A stretch of DNA of 64,000 nt from an uncultured Pelagibacteraceae bacterium. GTDB taxonomy: Bacteria; Pseudomonadota; Alphaproteobacteria; Pelagibacterales; AG-422-B15. The stretch is taken from the NCBI GenBank assembly GCA_902613805.1, contig CACMIV010000001.1, positions 240,001-304,000 on the forward strand, given 5' to 3'. Below are positions 1-8,447 of the stretch, piece by piece. A program made the position numbers and the translations under genes. Each line of letters opens with the position of its first letter. Within the stretch, counting starts at the first letter, position 1. The notes under the pieces are model-generated. The model did not search any database. It had not been told where the DNA came from and saw nothing but the letters and a program-made list of their open reading frames with translations.

Positions 1-358
1 ATCCGGAACCTGTGCCTAGATCTAATATTTTAAGATTTTGGTTTGTATCAGGAAAGTATTTGATAGCAGCTTCAATGATAATTTCGCTGTCTGGTCTTGG
101 AATTAATACTGAATTATCTACAAAAAATGTATCTTTCCAAAATTCTTTTTCATTAATTATGTATGCAATAGGCTCACTTTTTTTTCTTCTTTGAATTAGT
201 TCTTTATATTGACCCAATTCAATATGATCTAATGGCTTATTGTGACTGATATTAATTTCTTCATCAGAAGTATTTAGAATATACTTCAAAAGTATTTTTT
301 TTTCTAAAATAGGTATAGAAGAATCTTCAGAATATAGAAGTTTCTTTAATAAGGACAT
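1..358 (-). CDS. prmC: Peptide chain release factor N5-glutamine methyltransferase (partial, C-terminus outside window)
   Basis: Methylates the glutamine of the GGQ motif in release factors. Reading the minus strand from the ATG at 358-356 gives an open frame that runs off the window edge, about 119 codons. It contains PRPDSE near the middle and ends in LDLGTGSG, the SAM-binding motif I expected for the HemK/PrmC family. The N-terminal helical substrate-recognition domain is therefore present and the methyltransferase domain is cut by the window. The gene starts one base after the prfA stop, so enzyme and substrate are in one operon, the usual arrangement. Identification is firm; the NPPY catalytic motif lies outside the window and cannot be checked. 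Confidence 0.93.
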   Translation of the reverse strand, partial: MSLLKKLLYSEDSSIPILEKKILLKYILNTSDEEINISHNKPLDHIELGQYKELIQRRKKSEPIAYIINEKEFWKDTFFVDNSVLIPRPDSEIIIEAAIKYFPDTNQNLKILDLGTGSG

Positions 359-359
359 A

Positions 360-1409
360 TCATCTTTCTTGATCTTCAAGTATTAGATTTGTGATAACCT
401 CCTCTAATCCTGTAGAATTTAATATTTGTTCTAGTTTGTAGAGTGTTAAATTTATGCGATGATCAGTCACTCTTCCCTGAGGAAAATTATAGGTCCTGAT
501 CCTTTCTGATCTATCACCTGAACCTATCTGTGATTTTCTTTTGTCCGCTATATCATCGTCCTGTTTTTTACGCTCGAAATCATATAATCTTGTTTTCAAA
601 ACCAGCATAGCTTTGGCTTTATTCTTATGTTGAGATTTTTCATCCTGTTGTTGTACGACGATACCAGATGGAAGATGAGTTATTCTAACTGCACTATCAG
701 TTGTATTAACATGCTGCCCTCCTGCACCACTAGATCTAAATACATCAACTCTAATATCTTTATCGTCGACTTGAATATCTAGATCCTCGGCTTCAGGTAA
801 TACAACTACACTCGCTGCAGAAGTGTGAACTCTTCCCTGAGACTCAGTCTCTGGAACTCTTTGAACTCGATGGACACCGGACTCGAACTTAAGTTTTGAA
901 TAAACACTGCTACCTGAAATTTTCGCAACTGCTTCTTTAATGCCTCCTTTTTCAGAGTCTGAAATAGAAATATATTCAATTTTCCAGCCCTGATTTTCAG
1001 CATAGCGCTGATACATGCGCAAAAGATCATTAGCAAATAAGGCCGCTTCATCGCCACCAGTACCAGCTCTGACTTCTAGAATTACATTTTTTTTATCCAA
1101 TGGATCTTTTGGTATCATTAATTCTTTCAAGACATTTTCAGCCGCTAATAATTTTTCTTTGACATTATTGATTTCAGATTTAGCTATTTCTATCAAATCA
1201 GCATCGTTACCGTTGATAACACTATTTAATTCTTCTAATTCTGACTGTTGAGCTAAATATAAGTTAACTTGATCATATAAAGGTTTTAAATCAGCATATT
1301 CTTTTGAAAGAGATACATATTTATCTTTGTCATTTACTGATTGATTTAATTCGTTTTCAAGATTTTTGTATTTATCTTGAATTTTTTCTAATTCATCTTG
1401 CTTAATCAT
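360..1409 (-). CDS. prfA: Peptide chain release factor 1 (RF1)
   Basis: Terminates translation at UAA and UAG. The 349-residue product has the GGQ peptidyl-hydrolysis motif at 230-232 inside [18 protein letters not shown] PxT-type codon-recognition tripeptide (PET, about 186-188) lies in [16 protein letters not shown]; that context is RF1-like rather than RF2-like. Domain order is the N-terminal coiled region (1-100), codon-recognition domain, then GGQ domain, and the length is close to the usual 355-360. The ATG start overlaps the ispG end by 8 bp, suggesting translational coupling, and prmC follows directly. Confidence 0.97.
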   Translation of the reverse strand: MIKQDELEKIQDKYKNLENELNQSVNDKDKYVSLSKEYADLKPLYDQVNLYLAQQSELEELNSVINGNDADLIEIAKSEINNVKEKLLAAENVLKELMIPKDPLDKKNVILEVRAGTGGDEAALFANDLLRMYQRYAENQGWKIEYISISDSEKGGIKEAVAKISGSSVYSKLKFESGVHRVQRVPETESQGRVHTSAASVVVLPEAEDLDIQVDDKDIRVDVFRSSGAGGQHVNTTDSAVRITHLPSGIVVQQQDEKSQHKNKAKAMLVLKTRLYDFERKKQDDDIADKRKSQIGSGDRSERIRTYNFPQGRVTDHRINLTLYKLEQILNSTGLEEVITNLILEDQER

Positions 1410-2493
1410 GGAGTGATTGAATCTTTTTCTCTACAAGATTAACAACGTGATCAACTATTTCGGGATTTTTTATTTTATGGTCAGCAACACCTGATAAATA
1501 AATCATATTATTCCCCTTTCCACCGCCGGTTACCCCAATATCACTATTTAATGCTTCTCCTGGACCGTTTACAACACAGCCAATAATTGAGAGAGTTATA
1601 GGATCTTTAATATGTGACAATCGTCTTTCAAGCTCACGAACTGTATCAATTACTGGGAAAGCCTGTCTAGCACAAGAAGGGCAGGAAATAATTTTAATAC
1701 CCCTAGATCCTAAATTCAAACTCTTCAATATCTCGTGACCTACTTTAATTTCCTCTACTGGATCTGCTGTTAATGACACTCTAATTGTATCTCCAATCCC
1801 TTGTGAGAGAAGATTGCCAATACTTATGGATGACTTAATTGAACCCGATAAATAAGTTCCTGCTTCTGTTAATCCAACATGAAACGGATAATCACAAAGT
1901 TTTGCTAATTTTTCATAGGCTTCAATTGTAGTAAATACATCTGATGCTTTTACACTTATTTTAAAATTATAAAAATTATTGTCCTCAAGTAGGCGTATAT
2001 TTGCTATTGCGCTCTCGACTAAGGCATCAGCACAGGGTTCACTGTATTTTTTTAGAATTTTTTCATCAATAGAGCCTGCATTTACTCCTATGCGCATACA
2101 AACGTTATTTTGTTTAGCTGCATCAATAACCTCAATAATTTTATCCACTCCAATATTGCCAGGATTTATTCTTAAGCAAGCAGCGCCCGCATCAGCAGCT
2201 TCGATCGCACGCTTGTAGTGAAAGTGAATATCTGCAACGATTGGTACATCCACATTATTAATGATCTCTTTAAGAGATTTTGTAGACTCTTGATCGGGAC
2301 AAGACACTCTAACGATATCCGCGCCTTCAGATACTAAATCATTGATTTGTTTTACAGTTGCATTGACATCTGATGTAAGCGTGTTCGTCATTGATTGCAC
2401 AGAAATTTTTGCATCGCCACCAACTTCTACACTTCCAACCTTAATCTTCTTTGTACGCCGGCGTATTATTTTGTTTTGAGAGTACTGACTCAT
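1402..2493 (-). CDS. ispG: 4-hydroxy-3-methylbut-2-en-1-yl diphosphate synthase
   Basis: Catalyses the penultimate step of the MEP isoprenoid pathway, converting MEcPP to HMBPP with a [4Fe-4S] cluster. The 363-residue protein starts with the R-R-x-T-x-x-(I/V)-x-V-G segment and carries the NPGNIG and RIGVNAGS stretches of the TIM barrel. The cluster-binding region has CPSCARQ followed by [12 protein letters not shown] near the C-terminus, the expected three-cysteine set. It sits directly downstream of a rodZ-like gene, a common pairing in proteobacteria. The final MEP enzyme, ispH, is also in this window (33005-33949) but in another operon. Confidence 0.97.
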   Translation of the reverse strand: MSQYSQNKIIRRRTKKIKVGSVEVGGDAKISVQSMTNTLTSDVNATVKQINDLVSEGADIVRVSCPDQESTKSLKEIINNVDVPIVADIHFHYKRAIEAADAGAACLRINPGNIGVDKIIEVIDAAKQNNVCMRIGVNAGSIDEKILKKYSEPCADALVESAIANIRLLEDNNFYNFKISVKASDVFTTIEAYEKLAKLCDYPFHVGLTEAGTYLSGSIKSSISIGNLLSQGIGDTIRVSLTADPVEEIKVGHEILKSLNLGSRGIKIISCPSCARQAFPVIDTVRELERRLSHIKDPITLSIIGCVVNGPGEALNSDIGVTGGGKGNNMIYLSGVADHKIKNPEIVDHVVNLVEKKIQSLHD

Positions 2494-2548
2494 AATTATT
2501 TATAAATTAGGTAGGTATTAAATATAATGAAAGAGTTGATTTGAAAAC

Positions 2549-3340
2549 TTAAAAAATCTGTTTTCTACCCATCTCGCCTATAGAGCCTAGAAATTTTAAT
2601 TTGCCGTTGTTAACTTTTATTGAAATGAGACCCATATTTCCCGAGGTTACAAATATTTCGTCATTTTTTGATACCTCAAGATTAAGCTCTTCGCCCTCTT
2701 TGAAAACCTGACTAATTAATATTTCCTTTGTATTATCAACCTCTATCCAAACTTCATTGTCAAATAATATCGATAAACTTACAGTTTCCAAAAAATTTTG
2801 CTTATTATCGGATAAGCTAGCAGATTGTTTAGAATTACTTAAGGGCAGATTTAATTTTTCTGTATTTGTTTGATTAAAATTAAAAAATTTATTCTCAGCT
2901 AAATTGTTTTCTAGATCATTTTGAATTATTATTTCAGTATTATCTAATTTCAATTCAACAGATAAATTGTTATTTTTTAAAGAATAATTAAAGCTTAGAA
3001 TTATAACAACTAAAAATAATGGTAATAGAATTTGGAATTTAAAATTATTTATCAGCGATAAAGTAGAATTAGCAGCTGTTAGATTGTTCGATAATTTAGA
3101 AGAATTTTCTATTGAGGGACGAGTAAAACTAATTTTTTTTTCAGGAACCTCTACACCTAGGTGTTTAGCGTATAAAAAAAGAAGATGCTTTTGTGGAAAT
3201 GAGTCCACTTCACTTTCATTAAGATTTTCAATTTTAAAAATAACTTTTTTTGAAATTTTTGTCTCTTTACTTAAATCATCTACTGAACAGCCCCTTGCTT
3301 CTCTCTGGTTCTTAAGTTGTAATAGAAAATTTTTGTACAT
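2549..3340 (-). CDS. rodZ: RodZ-like cytoskeletal/HTH membrane protein
   Basis: Likely links the MreB cytoskeleton to the envelope and supports cell shape. The 263 residues fall into an N-terminal helix-turn-helix of the RodZ type (about 4-65, with EARGCSVDDLSKETKIS), one membrane segment at about 101-120, a low-complexity Asn/Ser-rich linker, and a C-terminal beta domain of DUF4115 type (about 190-255, with the WIEV and GMGxxx-like turns). The order and its position just upstream of ispG match RodZ. Sequence identity to known RodZ appears low, so the cytoskeletal role is inferred from architecture and synteny. Confidence 0.8.
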   Translation of the reverse strand: MYKNFLLQLKNQREARGCSVDDLSKETKISKKVIFKIENLNESEVDSFPQKHLLFLYAKHLGVEVPEKKISFTRPSIENSSKLSNNLTAANSTLSLINNFKFQILLPLFLVVIILSFNYSLKNNNLSVELKLDNTEIIIQNDLENNLAENKFFNFNQTNTEKLNLPLSNSKQSASLSDNKQNFLETVSLSILFDNEVWIEVDNTKEILISQVFKEGEELNLEVSKNDEIFVTSGNMGLISIKVNNGKLKFLGSIGEMGRKQIF

Positions 3341-3367
3341 ATACTCTAAATTAATTAAACCTTAATC

Positions 3368-3402
3368 TAAAAAAAATAAACCCATCATTTACCCAAAATG
3401 AT
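3368..3402 (-). terminator. Possible intrinsic terminator of lysC
   Basis: On the minus strand a 7-bp perfect stem (ATCATTT at 3402-3396 with AAATGAT at 3390-3384) and a 5-nt loop are followed by GGG and then a T-rich run (3380-3369). It lies about 40 bp past the lysC stop and just upstream of rodZ, so it would separate the two transcripts. The GGG between stem and T-run and the AT-rich stem make it weak. Confidence 0.45.
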
Positions 3403-3441
3403 TATTTCTTATAGAATAGTAGTTAATATCATGCATAGGCA

Positions 3442-4662
3442 CTATATCTGGTCGAGCTGAAATACAGTGTGTAGCGCATTTACAGCCTCTTCAGTTTTAT
3501 CTTTATCTATTAAGACGCTTATCTTTATTTCAGATGTTGATATTACTTCAATATTGATTTTATTTTTGGATAGGCATTCAAACATTTTTGCAGCTATACC
3601 TGGTTGATTTCTCATTCCTGATCCAATAATCGAAACTTTTGAGAGATTTTTTTCGTTTAAAACTTTTGAAATTTTAAGTTTTTTTCCTAAATTTTCTAAA
3701 ATTTTTAATGCTTTATCTAGATCTATCATTGGGATCGTAAAAGTAAGATTTGTCATTTTTCTTTCAATAAAATTGTTCTGAACAATCATATCAACATTAA
3801 CTGAATTCTCTGCAAGCTTATTAAAAATCTCTGCAGCAACTCCCGGTTTATCTTCCACATCAATAAGAGTTATTTTTGCCTCATCTTTAGAATAAGCAAC
3901 TCCTGTTACTGCCCTGTCATTTTCATGATTTACATCATTTGAAATTAAAGTTCCCTTATCAGACGGACTGAATGTTGATCGAACATATACGTCTACATCA
4001 TTACTCATTGCAGATTCAACTGAAGCTGTTTGCAAAACTTTGGCCCCTTGTGAAGCCATTTCGATCATCTCTTCATAAGAAATTTTATCGAGTCTTCTTA
4101 CATTTTCTGTCATTCTAGGATCGGAAGTGTAAACTCCATCAACATCAGTATAAATATCGCACCTTTCAGCTTTTATTGCTGAAGCAATGAATACTGCGGT
4201 GTTATCTGAACCTCCACGACCAATAGTTGTAATTCTACCCTCATTTGAAATACCTTGAAAACCAGCTACGACAGCAATCTTTTTGTTTTCAAAATCGTTA
4301 ATGATTTTATCTGGTATAACTTTATCAATAAATGAGTTTCTATGAGAGCCTCTAGTAATTATTGGGACTTGCCAACCAAGCCAGGATCGAGATGGTAGGC
4401 CAATTTTTTTTAGAGCCAGTGACATTAATCCTGCTGTTACTTGCTCTCCTGATGAAACAACAACATCGTATTCACTATCATCATTATAATTTATCTTATC
4501 GACATGCTCTATTAGCTGATTAGTGGCTCCAGACATAGCGGAAACAACTACAACTATATTATTGCCTTTATCATATTCTGATTTGACAATATTAGCTGCG
4601 GATTCAATTAATTCAGTTGTAGCTACTGATGTTCCGCCAAATTTTAAAACTATAGTGGACAT
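3442..4662 (-). CDS. lysC: Aspartate kinase
   Basis: Phosphorylates aspartate, the first step to lysine, threonine, methionine and diaminopimelate. The 406-residue protein opens with KFGGTSV (7-13), has the catalytic-domain segments GFQGIS and TTIGRGGSDNTA, and ends with two ACT domains (about 265-405) that normally bind lysine and/or threonine as feedback inhibitors. Length is typical of the monofunctional alphaproteobacterial enzyme. It diverges from ubiG across about 100 bp. A direct repeat (TACTTTAAT at 4717-4725 and 4730-4738) lies in that shared upstream region. Confidence 0.97.
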   Translation of the reverse strand: MSTIVLKFGGTSVATTELIESAANIVKSEYDKGNNIVVVVSAMSGATNQLIEHVDKINYNDDSEYDVVVSSGEQVTAGLMSLALKKIGLPSRSWLGWQVPIITRGSHRNSFIDKVIPDKIINDFENKKIAVVAGFQGISNEGRITTIGRGGSDNTAVFIASAIKAERCDIYTDVDGVYTSDPRMTENVRRLDKISYEEMIEMASQGAKVLQTASVESAMSNDVDVYVRSTFSPSDKGTLISNDVNHENDRAVTGVAYSKDEAKITLIDVEDKPGVAAEIFNKLAENSVNVDMIVQNNFIERKMTNLTFTIPMIDLDKALKILENLGKKLKISKVLNEKNLSKVSIIGSGMRNQPGIAAKMFECLSKNKINIEVISTSEIKISVLIDKDKTEEAVNALHTVFQLDQI

Positions 4663-4763
4663 TTGACTTTTCGTTATTAAATTGTGTTACGTACTACTCT
4701 AAACAGAAACAAGGATTACTTTAATACGATACTTTAATCAAGTATTAGTTAAACAATTGATTT

Positions 4764-5495
4764 ATGGACATTTCTTCGATTGATAAAACTGAAATTGATA
4801 AGTTTAAAAACCTAGCCAAGGAATGGTGGAAACATGATGGCAAGTTTAAAACACTGCATAAATTTAATCCCATAAGATTGGAATATATAATCAATACAAT
4901 TAAAGATCATTATGCAATAGACAAAAAAAATGGATTACCTTTAAAGGGATTATCAGTTTTGGATATTGGATGTGGTGGGGGACTAATGTGTGAACCATTG
5001 GCAAGGTTGGGCGCAGAAGTAACCGGCATTGATGCTTTAGAGAAAAATTGCATCACTGCAAAAATTCATGCTGAAGAAAATAATTTAGATATTAATTATA
5101 TTAATACAACTGCAGAAAATCTTAACAAAAATAAAAAGTATGACATCATTTTAAATTTGGAAGTCATAGAGCATGTAAATAATCCAAAAAATTTTATTAA
5201 AGAATGTAGTGGCCTGGTATCTGGTAATGGCATAATGTTTATAGCAACTATTAATAAATCTATCTTTTCACTTATTTTTGCAAAATTTATGGCTGAATAT
5301 GTATTAGGATTTCTTCCAAAAGGCACACATGATTGGAATAAATTTTTAACACCTGAGGACATTTACTCTTTTTTTATTCAGAACAACTTTGATGTGATTA
5401 GTGATACAGGTGTAAATTATAATCCATTAAGAGACGAATGGTTTATGTCCAAAAGAATGGATGCAAATTTTATTGTTTCTGGAAAAAAAAATTAA
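4764..5495 (+). CDS. ubiG: Ubiquinone biosynthesis O-methyltransferase
   Basis: SAM-dependent methyltransferase carrying out the two O-methylations of ubiquinone synthesis (3-demethylubiquinol and the polyprenyl-catechol step). The 243-residue sequence begins with the UbiG-type segment around EWWKHDGKFKTLHKFNPIRL and has the SAM-binding motif VLDIGCGGGLMCEPLA near 67-82. The C-terminal KGTHDWNKFLTPEDI segment is also UbiG-specific. It diverges from lysC, a neighbourhood seen in other alphaproteobacteria. The gene overlaps the convergent DUF1178 gene by 4 bp. Another ubiquinone gene, coq7, is at 43549. Confidence 0.95.
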   Translation: MDISSIDKTEIDKFKNLAKEWWKHDGKFKTLHKFNPIRLEYIINTIKDHYAIDKKNGLPLKGLSVLDIGCGGGLMCEPLARLGAEVTGIDALEKNCITAKIHAEENNLDINYINTTAENLNKNKKYDIILNLEVIEHVNNPKNFIKECSGLVSGNGIMFIATINKSIFSLIFAKFMAEYVLGFLPKGTHDWNKFLTPEDIYSFFIQNNFDVISDTGVNYNPLRDEWFMSKRMDANFIVSGKKN

Positions 5496-5908
5496 TTATT
5501 TTCTTTTATCCATGGAATAGAAGTTACCTCAATACCCTCATCATTTAATTCAGTAACTTCTTCTTTAGTTGCATTGCCGTATACTGGCTTTTTATTAGAT
5601 TTACTGTAGTGAATTTTTCTTGCTTCGTATGCAAACTGGTCTCCGACAAACTCAAAATTTTGTTTAACAAATTTATTTACTTCTTTTACTTTATTTCGAA
5701 AGTCTCTGAGTGCATTTTCGTTTGGAGTAATATTAGTTTTTTTTACAGATACATTTGGCCTTGAAAGTTCCTTAGTAATATTTGAGGATCCGCACGAAAC
5801 ACATTGAACTAGCTTTTTTTTGATTTGTTTTTCACATGACTTGGACGAACCAAACCAGCCTTCAAATGAATGAGAACATTCACTGCATTGTAAATTAAAA
5901 ACGATCAT
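5492..5908 (-). CDS. DUF1178 family zinc-ribbon-like protein
   Basis: Small protein of unknown function found mainly in alpha- and betaproteobacteria. The 138 residues start with MIVFNLQCSECSHSFEGWF and a second CxxC (CVSC) follows, so four cysteines probably bind zinc in a rubredoxin/FmdB-like ribbon. The C-terminus has the characteristic RKIHY and G-x-A-(S/T)-x-E-E segments of DUF1178. It is followed downstream only by the convergent ubiG end, and transcribed in the same direction as the nitrilase, grxC and serine hydrolase genes upstream of it, probably as one unit. Confidence 0.88.
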   Translation of the reverse strand: MIVFNLQCSECSHSFEGWFGSSKSCEKQIKKKLVQCVSCGSSNITKELSRPNVSVKKTNITPNENALRDFRNKVKEVNKFVKQNFEFVGDQFAYEARKIHYSKSNKKPVYGNATKEEVTELNDEGIEVTSIPWIKENN

Positions 5909-5935
5909 AATAACTTTATATTGTAATTATATTGT

Positions 5936-6751
5936 TTATTTCAATATTTGTGCCCTGAAACTTGGTATTTTAGCTCTAATTTTAGCAAGTTTTTTAAAGT
6001 CCAAACTAGCCATTATAATGCCTTTTCCTGCCTTTTTTTCAGCCAATATCTCACCCCAAGGAGATACAATTAGACTGTGTCCATAGGTATGGCGCTTTAA
6101 TGAATTTTTTCCATATTGCGCAGCTGCTAAAACATAAGAACCATTTTCAATAGCTCGTGTTTTTATAAGATTATGCCAGTGAGCTTTACCTGTAGTGGTT
6201 GTGAATGCTGAAGGAATAGTAATTAACTTTGCCCCCATCATCACTTGTTTTCTATAAAGCTCAGGGAATCTTAAATCATAACAAATTGATAAACCAATTT
6301 TTCCCCAAGGTGTATTAGTAACCACAACTTTTTTACCTGGTTTAAAGATTTTGGATTCTTTATAGCTTTCTTTTTTAGATATTTTCACATCAAACATATG
6401 AATTTTATCGTACTTACATTGAATGTTGCCTTTGCTGTTTATCAAATAAGAGCGATTATACAATTTGTTCTTATTGTCTTTGATAACAATAGAACCAAGC
6501 AATATCCATACTGATTTTTTCTTTGCAATTTTTATAAATTCAATGAGAAATGGGTCGTCCTTCTCCATAAATACTGACCTTTTTAATTTTTGTCGATCTA
6601 ATGAGATAATATTTGTAACTTCTGGTGTTGAAATAAAGGAGGCACCTTTATCAATAGCTTTATTTGAAAGATCTATTGTCTCTTTTAAGTTTTTATAGAT
6701 ATCTGAACTTGATGTAAGCTGAAGACAGGCGGCTATTAAATTATTTTTCAT
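5936..6751 (-). CDS. Carbon-nitrogen hydrolase (Nit/omega-amidase-like)
   Basis: Nitrilase-superfamily amidohydrolase, 271 residues. The catalytic triad is visible: Glu44 in TPEVTN, Lys116 in KYDKIHMFD and Cys157 in SICYDLRFPE. The context around the cysteine and the C-terminal GHSLIVSPWGEI segment put it in the Nit1/Nit2 group, which hydrolyses deaminated glutathione or alpha-ketoacid amides in studied members. Adjacent grxC (11 bp overlap) and DUF1178 form a well-known alphaproteobacterial trio, fitting a glutathione-related housekeeping role. The exact substrate is inference. Confidence 0.9.
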   Translation of the reverse strand: MKNNLIAACLQLTSSSDIYKNLKETIDLSNKAIDKGASFISTPEVTNIISLDRQKLKRSVFMEKDDPFLIEFIKIAKKKSVWILLGSIVIKDNKNKLYNRSYLINSKGNIQCKYDKIHMFDVKISKKESYKESKIFKPGKKVVVTNTPWGKIGLSICYDLRFPELYRKQVMMGAKLITIPSAFTTTTGKAHWHNLIKTRAIENGSYVLAAAQYGKNSLKRHTYGHSLIVSPWGEILAEKKAGKGIIMASLDFKKLAKIRAKIPSFRAQILK

Positions 6752-7004
6752 TCAAAATTTTATCAAGTGTTCCCGACATCTCAAGCCTATTTAATTCTTC
6801 AAATCCACCAATATGCAGCTCTTTAAAAAAAATTTGTGGAACAGTTCTTTTTCCATTAGCTCTCCCTAACATAATATCTCTTTGGGAGGGATCGTCTTGA
6901 ATGTTAATTTCTTGATATTTAATTTGTTTTTTATCAAGGAGTTTTTTTGCTAAGTCGCAATATCCACAATTATAGGATGAATAAATAATTATGTGATCGC
7001 TCAT
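6741..7004 (-). CDS. grxC: Glutaredoxin 3
   Basis: Small thiol-disulfide oxidoreductase reduced by glutathione. The product of the chosen start is 87 residues, close to the 83-85 of typical GrxC. The active site reads NCGYC where CPYC is usual, so the proline is replaced by glycine. The cis-Pro segment TVPQIFF and the GGFEEL turn are intact. The ATG at 7004-7002 is preferred to an upstream TTG at 7025 because AGGA (7017-7014) sits about 9 bases upstream and the longer form would overlap the previous gene. It overlaps the nitrilase gene by 11 bp. Confidence 0.9.
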   Translation of the reverse strand: MSDHIIIYSSYNCGYCDLAKKLLDKKQIKYQEINIQDDPSQRDIMLGRANGKRTVPQIFFKELHIGGFEELNRLEMSGTLDKILNEK

Positions 7005-7008
7005 AAAT

Positions 7009-7731
7009 TTAGATCCTATTATCAAAGTAACTTATGATTTCAGAAATATTTTCAATAACTTTCTCATCTTCCATATAAGTTTCACCTAATCGAACAACGA
7101 TCATATCCTTAGATGGAATAATTAATATATATTGCCCACCAAAACCTGCGGCATAGTAAGTATCCTTTGTTAGTTTCATGGATGATGCAAACCCAGCTTG
7201 ATCAAATCTTCCCTGCCCAAATAACATCTCTAATGTATCTGACCTTCCGCCAAAATCATATTCCTCAACATAATCCAGCCCTGACTGCATATTAAGCATA
7301 TGTCCTATGGAAATATTTTTTCTATTATCATCCCATCTTTGCAAGAGATTTGTTTCATCTTTCGATAGTATGAATCCCCTATCAATCATCATTCCAGTCA
7401 ATAGACCAATATAGCTTTTTGCCATTGAATAGGAGACAAGTTTTGTATCTTTTGTAATAGGAGAATTGTAATTTTCATAAACAATACTTCCATCTTGAAT
7501 AATTAAAAGTGCATTCGTGCGTCCTAATTCACCATAAGAGTCATCAGAAAAAGTATAATTAATAATTTTACTAAATTCTTTGTCATCAATATCTATAAAA
7601 TTTTCTGGCCATGTATTTGTTGGCCATTGGACTGTTTTATTATGTGGTAATTGATTAACTATAGCTAATGATGGATTGACCCAAATTAAAATAAAGTATA
7701 AATACGTTATAAATTTTATAATTTTATGCAT
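7009..7731 (-). pseudogene. Exported serine hydrolase (beta-lactamase class C family) with internal deletion
   Basis: The 240-residue frame has a signal peptide (about 1-23) and the SxxK motif S102-M-A-K105 in VSYSMAKSY, followed by the conserved MLNMQSGLDY segment. Family members (NylB-like, usually 350-430 residues) next have a Y-S-G/Y-x-N catalytic tyrosine region, then the WNG, LP..W and GYG blocks. Here the sequence jumps at about residue 184 (near position 7180) straight to YYAAGFGGQYILIIP, the C-terminal strands. Roughly 100 or more residues, including the catalytic tyrosine, appear missing, while the frame is kept. I therefore call it a probable pseudogene; an expressed minimal variant or an assembly join cannot be ruled out. 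Confidence 0.65.
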
Positions 7732-8070
7732 AAAGTATCTCGATTTATTTATAACATATTAATAATATTTACATCATTTTTTTTTATAAATACTAGTATT
7801 GCAAAGTCTGATGAAACTTTCATTGGATTGAATGCTTCAGCAAAGCACTATTGTCTTTGTTTCTTTATTTCAGAGATGAAAAGTGATTATTGTGATGAAG
7901 CATATGATCGTGTTATTGCTGCTTCAGTTTCAGACGATGAATTGTTCAGCCAAATTAAACTATTAGGTTACAATAAAGATGAGAAAAAAAAAGAAATTTC
8001 AATTGAATATGCAAATTATAAAGTAGTCTCAGTTTTCACTGAGGAATCAGGTTGTTATTTTAAAAAATAA
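7726..8070 (+). CDS. Small secreted protein of unknown function
   Basis: Not recognised. The 114-residue product has a convincing signal peptide (about 1-26, hydrophobic IYNILIIFTSFFFINTSIA), then an acidic mature domain with cysteines at CLC, YC and a final SGCYF, which could form disulfides in the periplasm. Its start codon overlaps the start codon of the minus-strand serine hydrolase within the palindrome ATGCAT (7726-7731). No Shine-Dalgarno is visible upstream. It overlaps the convergent mutT end by 16 bp. Coding character is supported by the signal peptide only; a spurious frame is possible. Confidence 0.6.
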   Translation: MHKVSRFIYNILIIFTSFFFINTSIAKSDETFIGLNASAKHYCLCFFISEMKSDYCDEAYDRVIAASVSDDELFSQIKLLGYNKDEKKKEISIEYANYKVVSVFTEESGCYFKK

Positions 8071-8447
8071 TTAACAACTTTAGTATTTGCTGGCAATAAT
8101 TTTGCTTTCTTCAAGTCTTTTGCAGAAACCCATCTTAAAAGCTCCCCTTCTTTACTTATAATTTTTCCTGTCCATTCAGTTACCTCGAAAACATACATCA
8201 TTAATAAAAATGAACGATACTGATACTTAAAAAATTTATAATTTGATAATTTGCTTATGTCTATTTTGATATTTAATTCTTCTTTTAGCTCCCTGAATAA
8301 TGCAAATGCAAAATTTTCGTTATTTTTCAATTTTCCACCTGGAAACTCCCAAGAACTGACAAAAGACTTCTTTTGTTTTCTGCTCATTAAAAGTATTTCG
8401 CCATTTTTATTTTTGATAATTGCTGAGGAACAAAATACTACCTTCAT
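8055..8447 (-). CDS. mutT: Nudix hydrolase, MutT-like (8-oxo-dGTP diphosphatase)
   Basis: Probably removes 8-oxo-dGTP from the nucleotide pool. The 130-residue protein carries a Nudix box GGKLKNNENFAFALFRELKEEL (G-x5-E-x7-REUxEE pattern), with the usual glycine near the end replaced by asparagine. The C-terminal WVSAKDLKKAKLLPAN segment is typical of MutT. It overlaps the end of argJ by 4 bp (ATGA), and argJ-mutT is a familiar alphaproteobacterial pair, which supports MutT over other Nudix members. Confidence 0.88.
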   Translation of the reverse strand: MKVVFCSSAIIKNKNGEILLMSRKQKKSFVSSWEFPGGKLKNNENFAFALFRELKEELNIKIDISKLSNYKFFKYQYRSFLLMMYVFEVTEWTGKIISKEGELLRWVSAKDLKKAKLLPANTKVVNYFLK

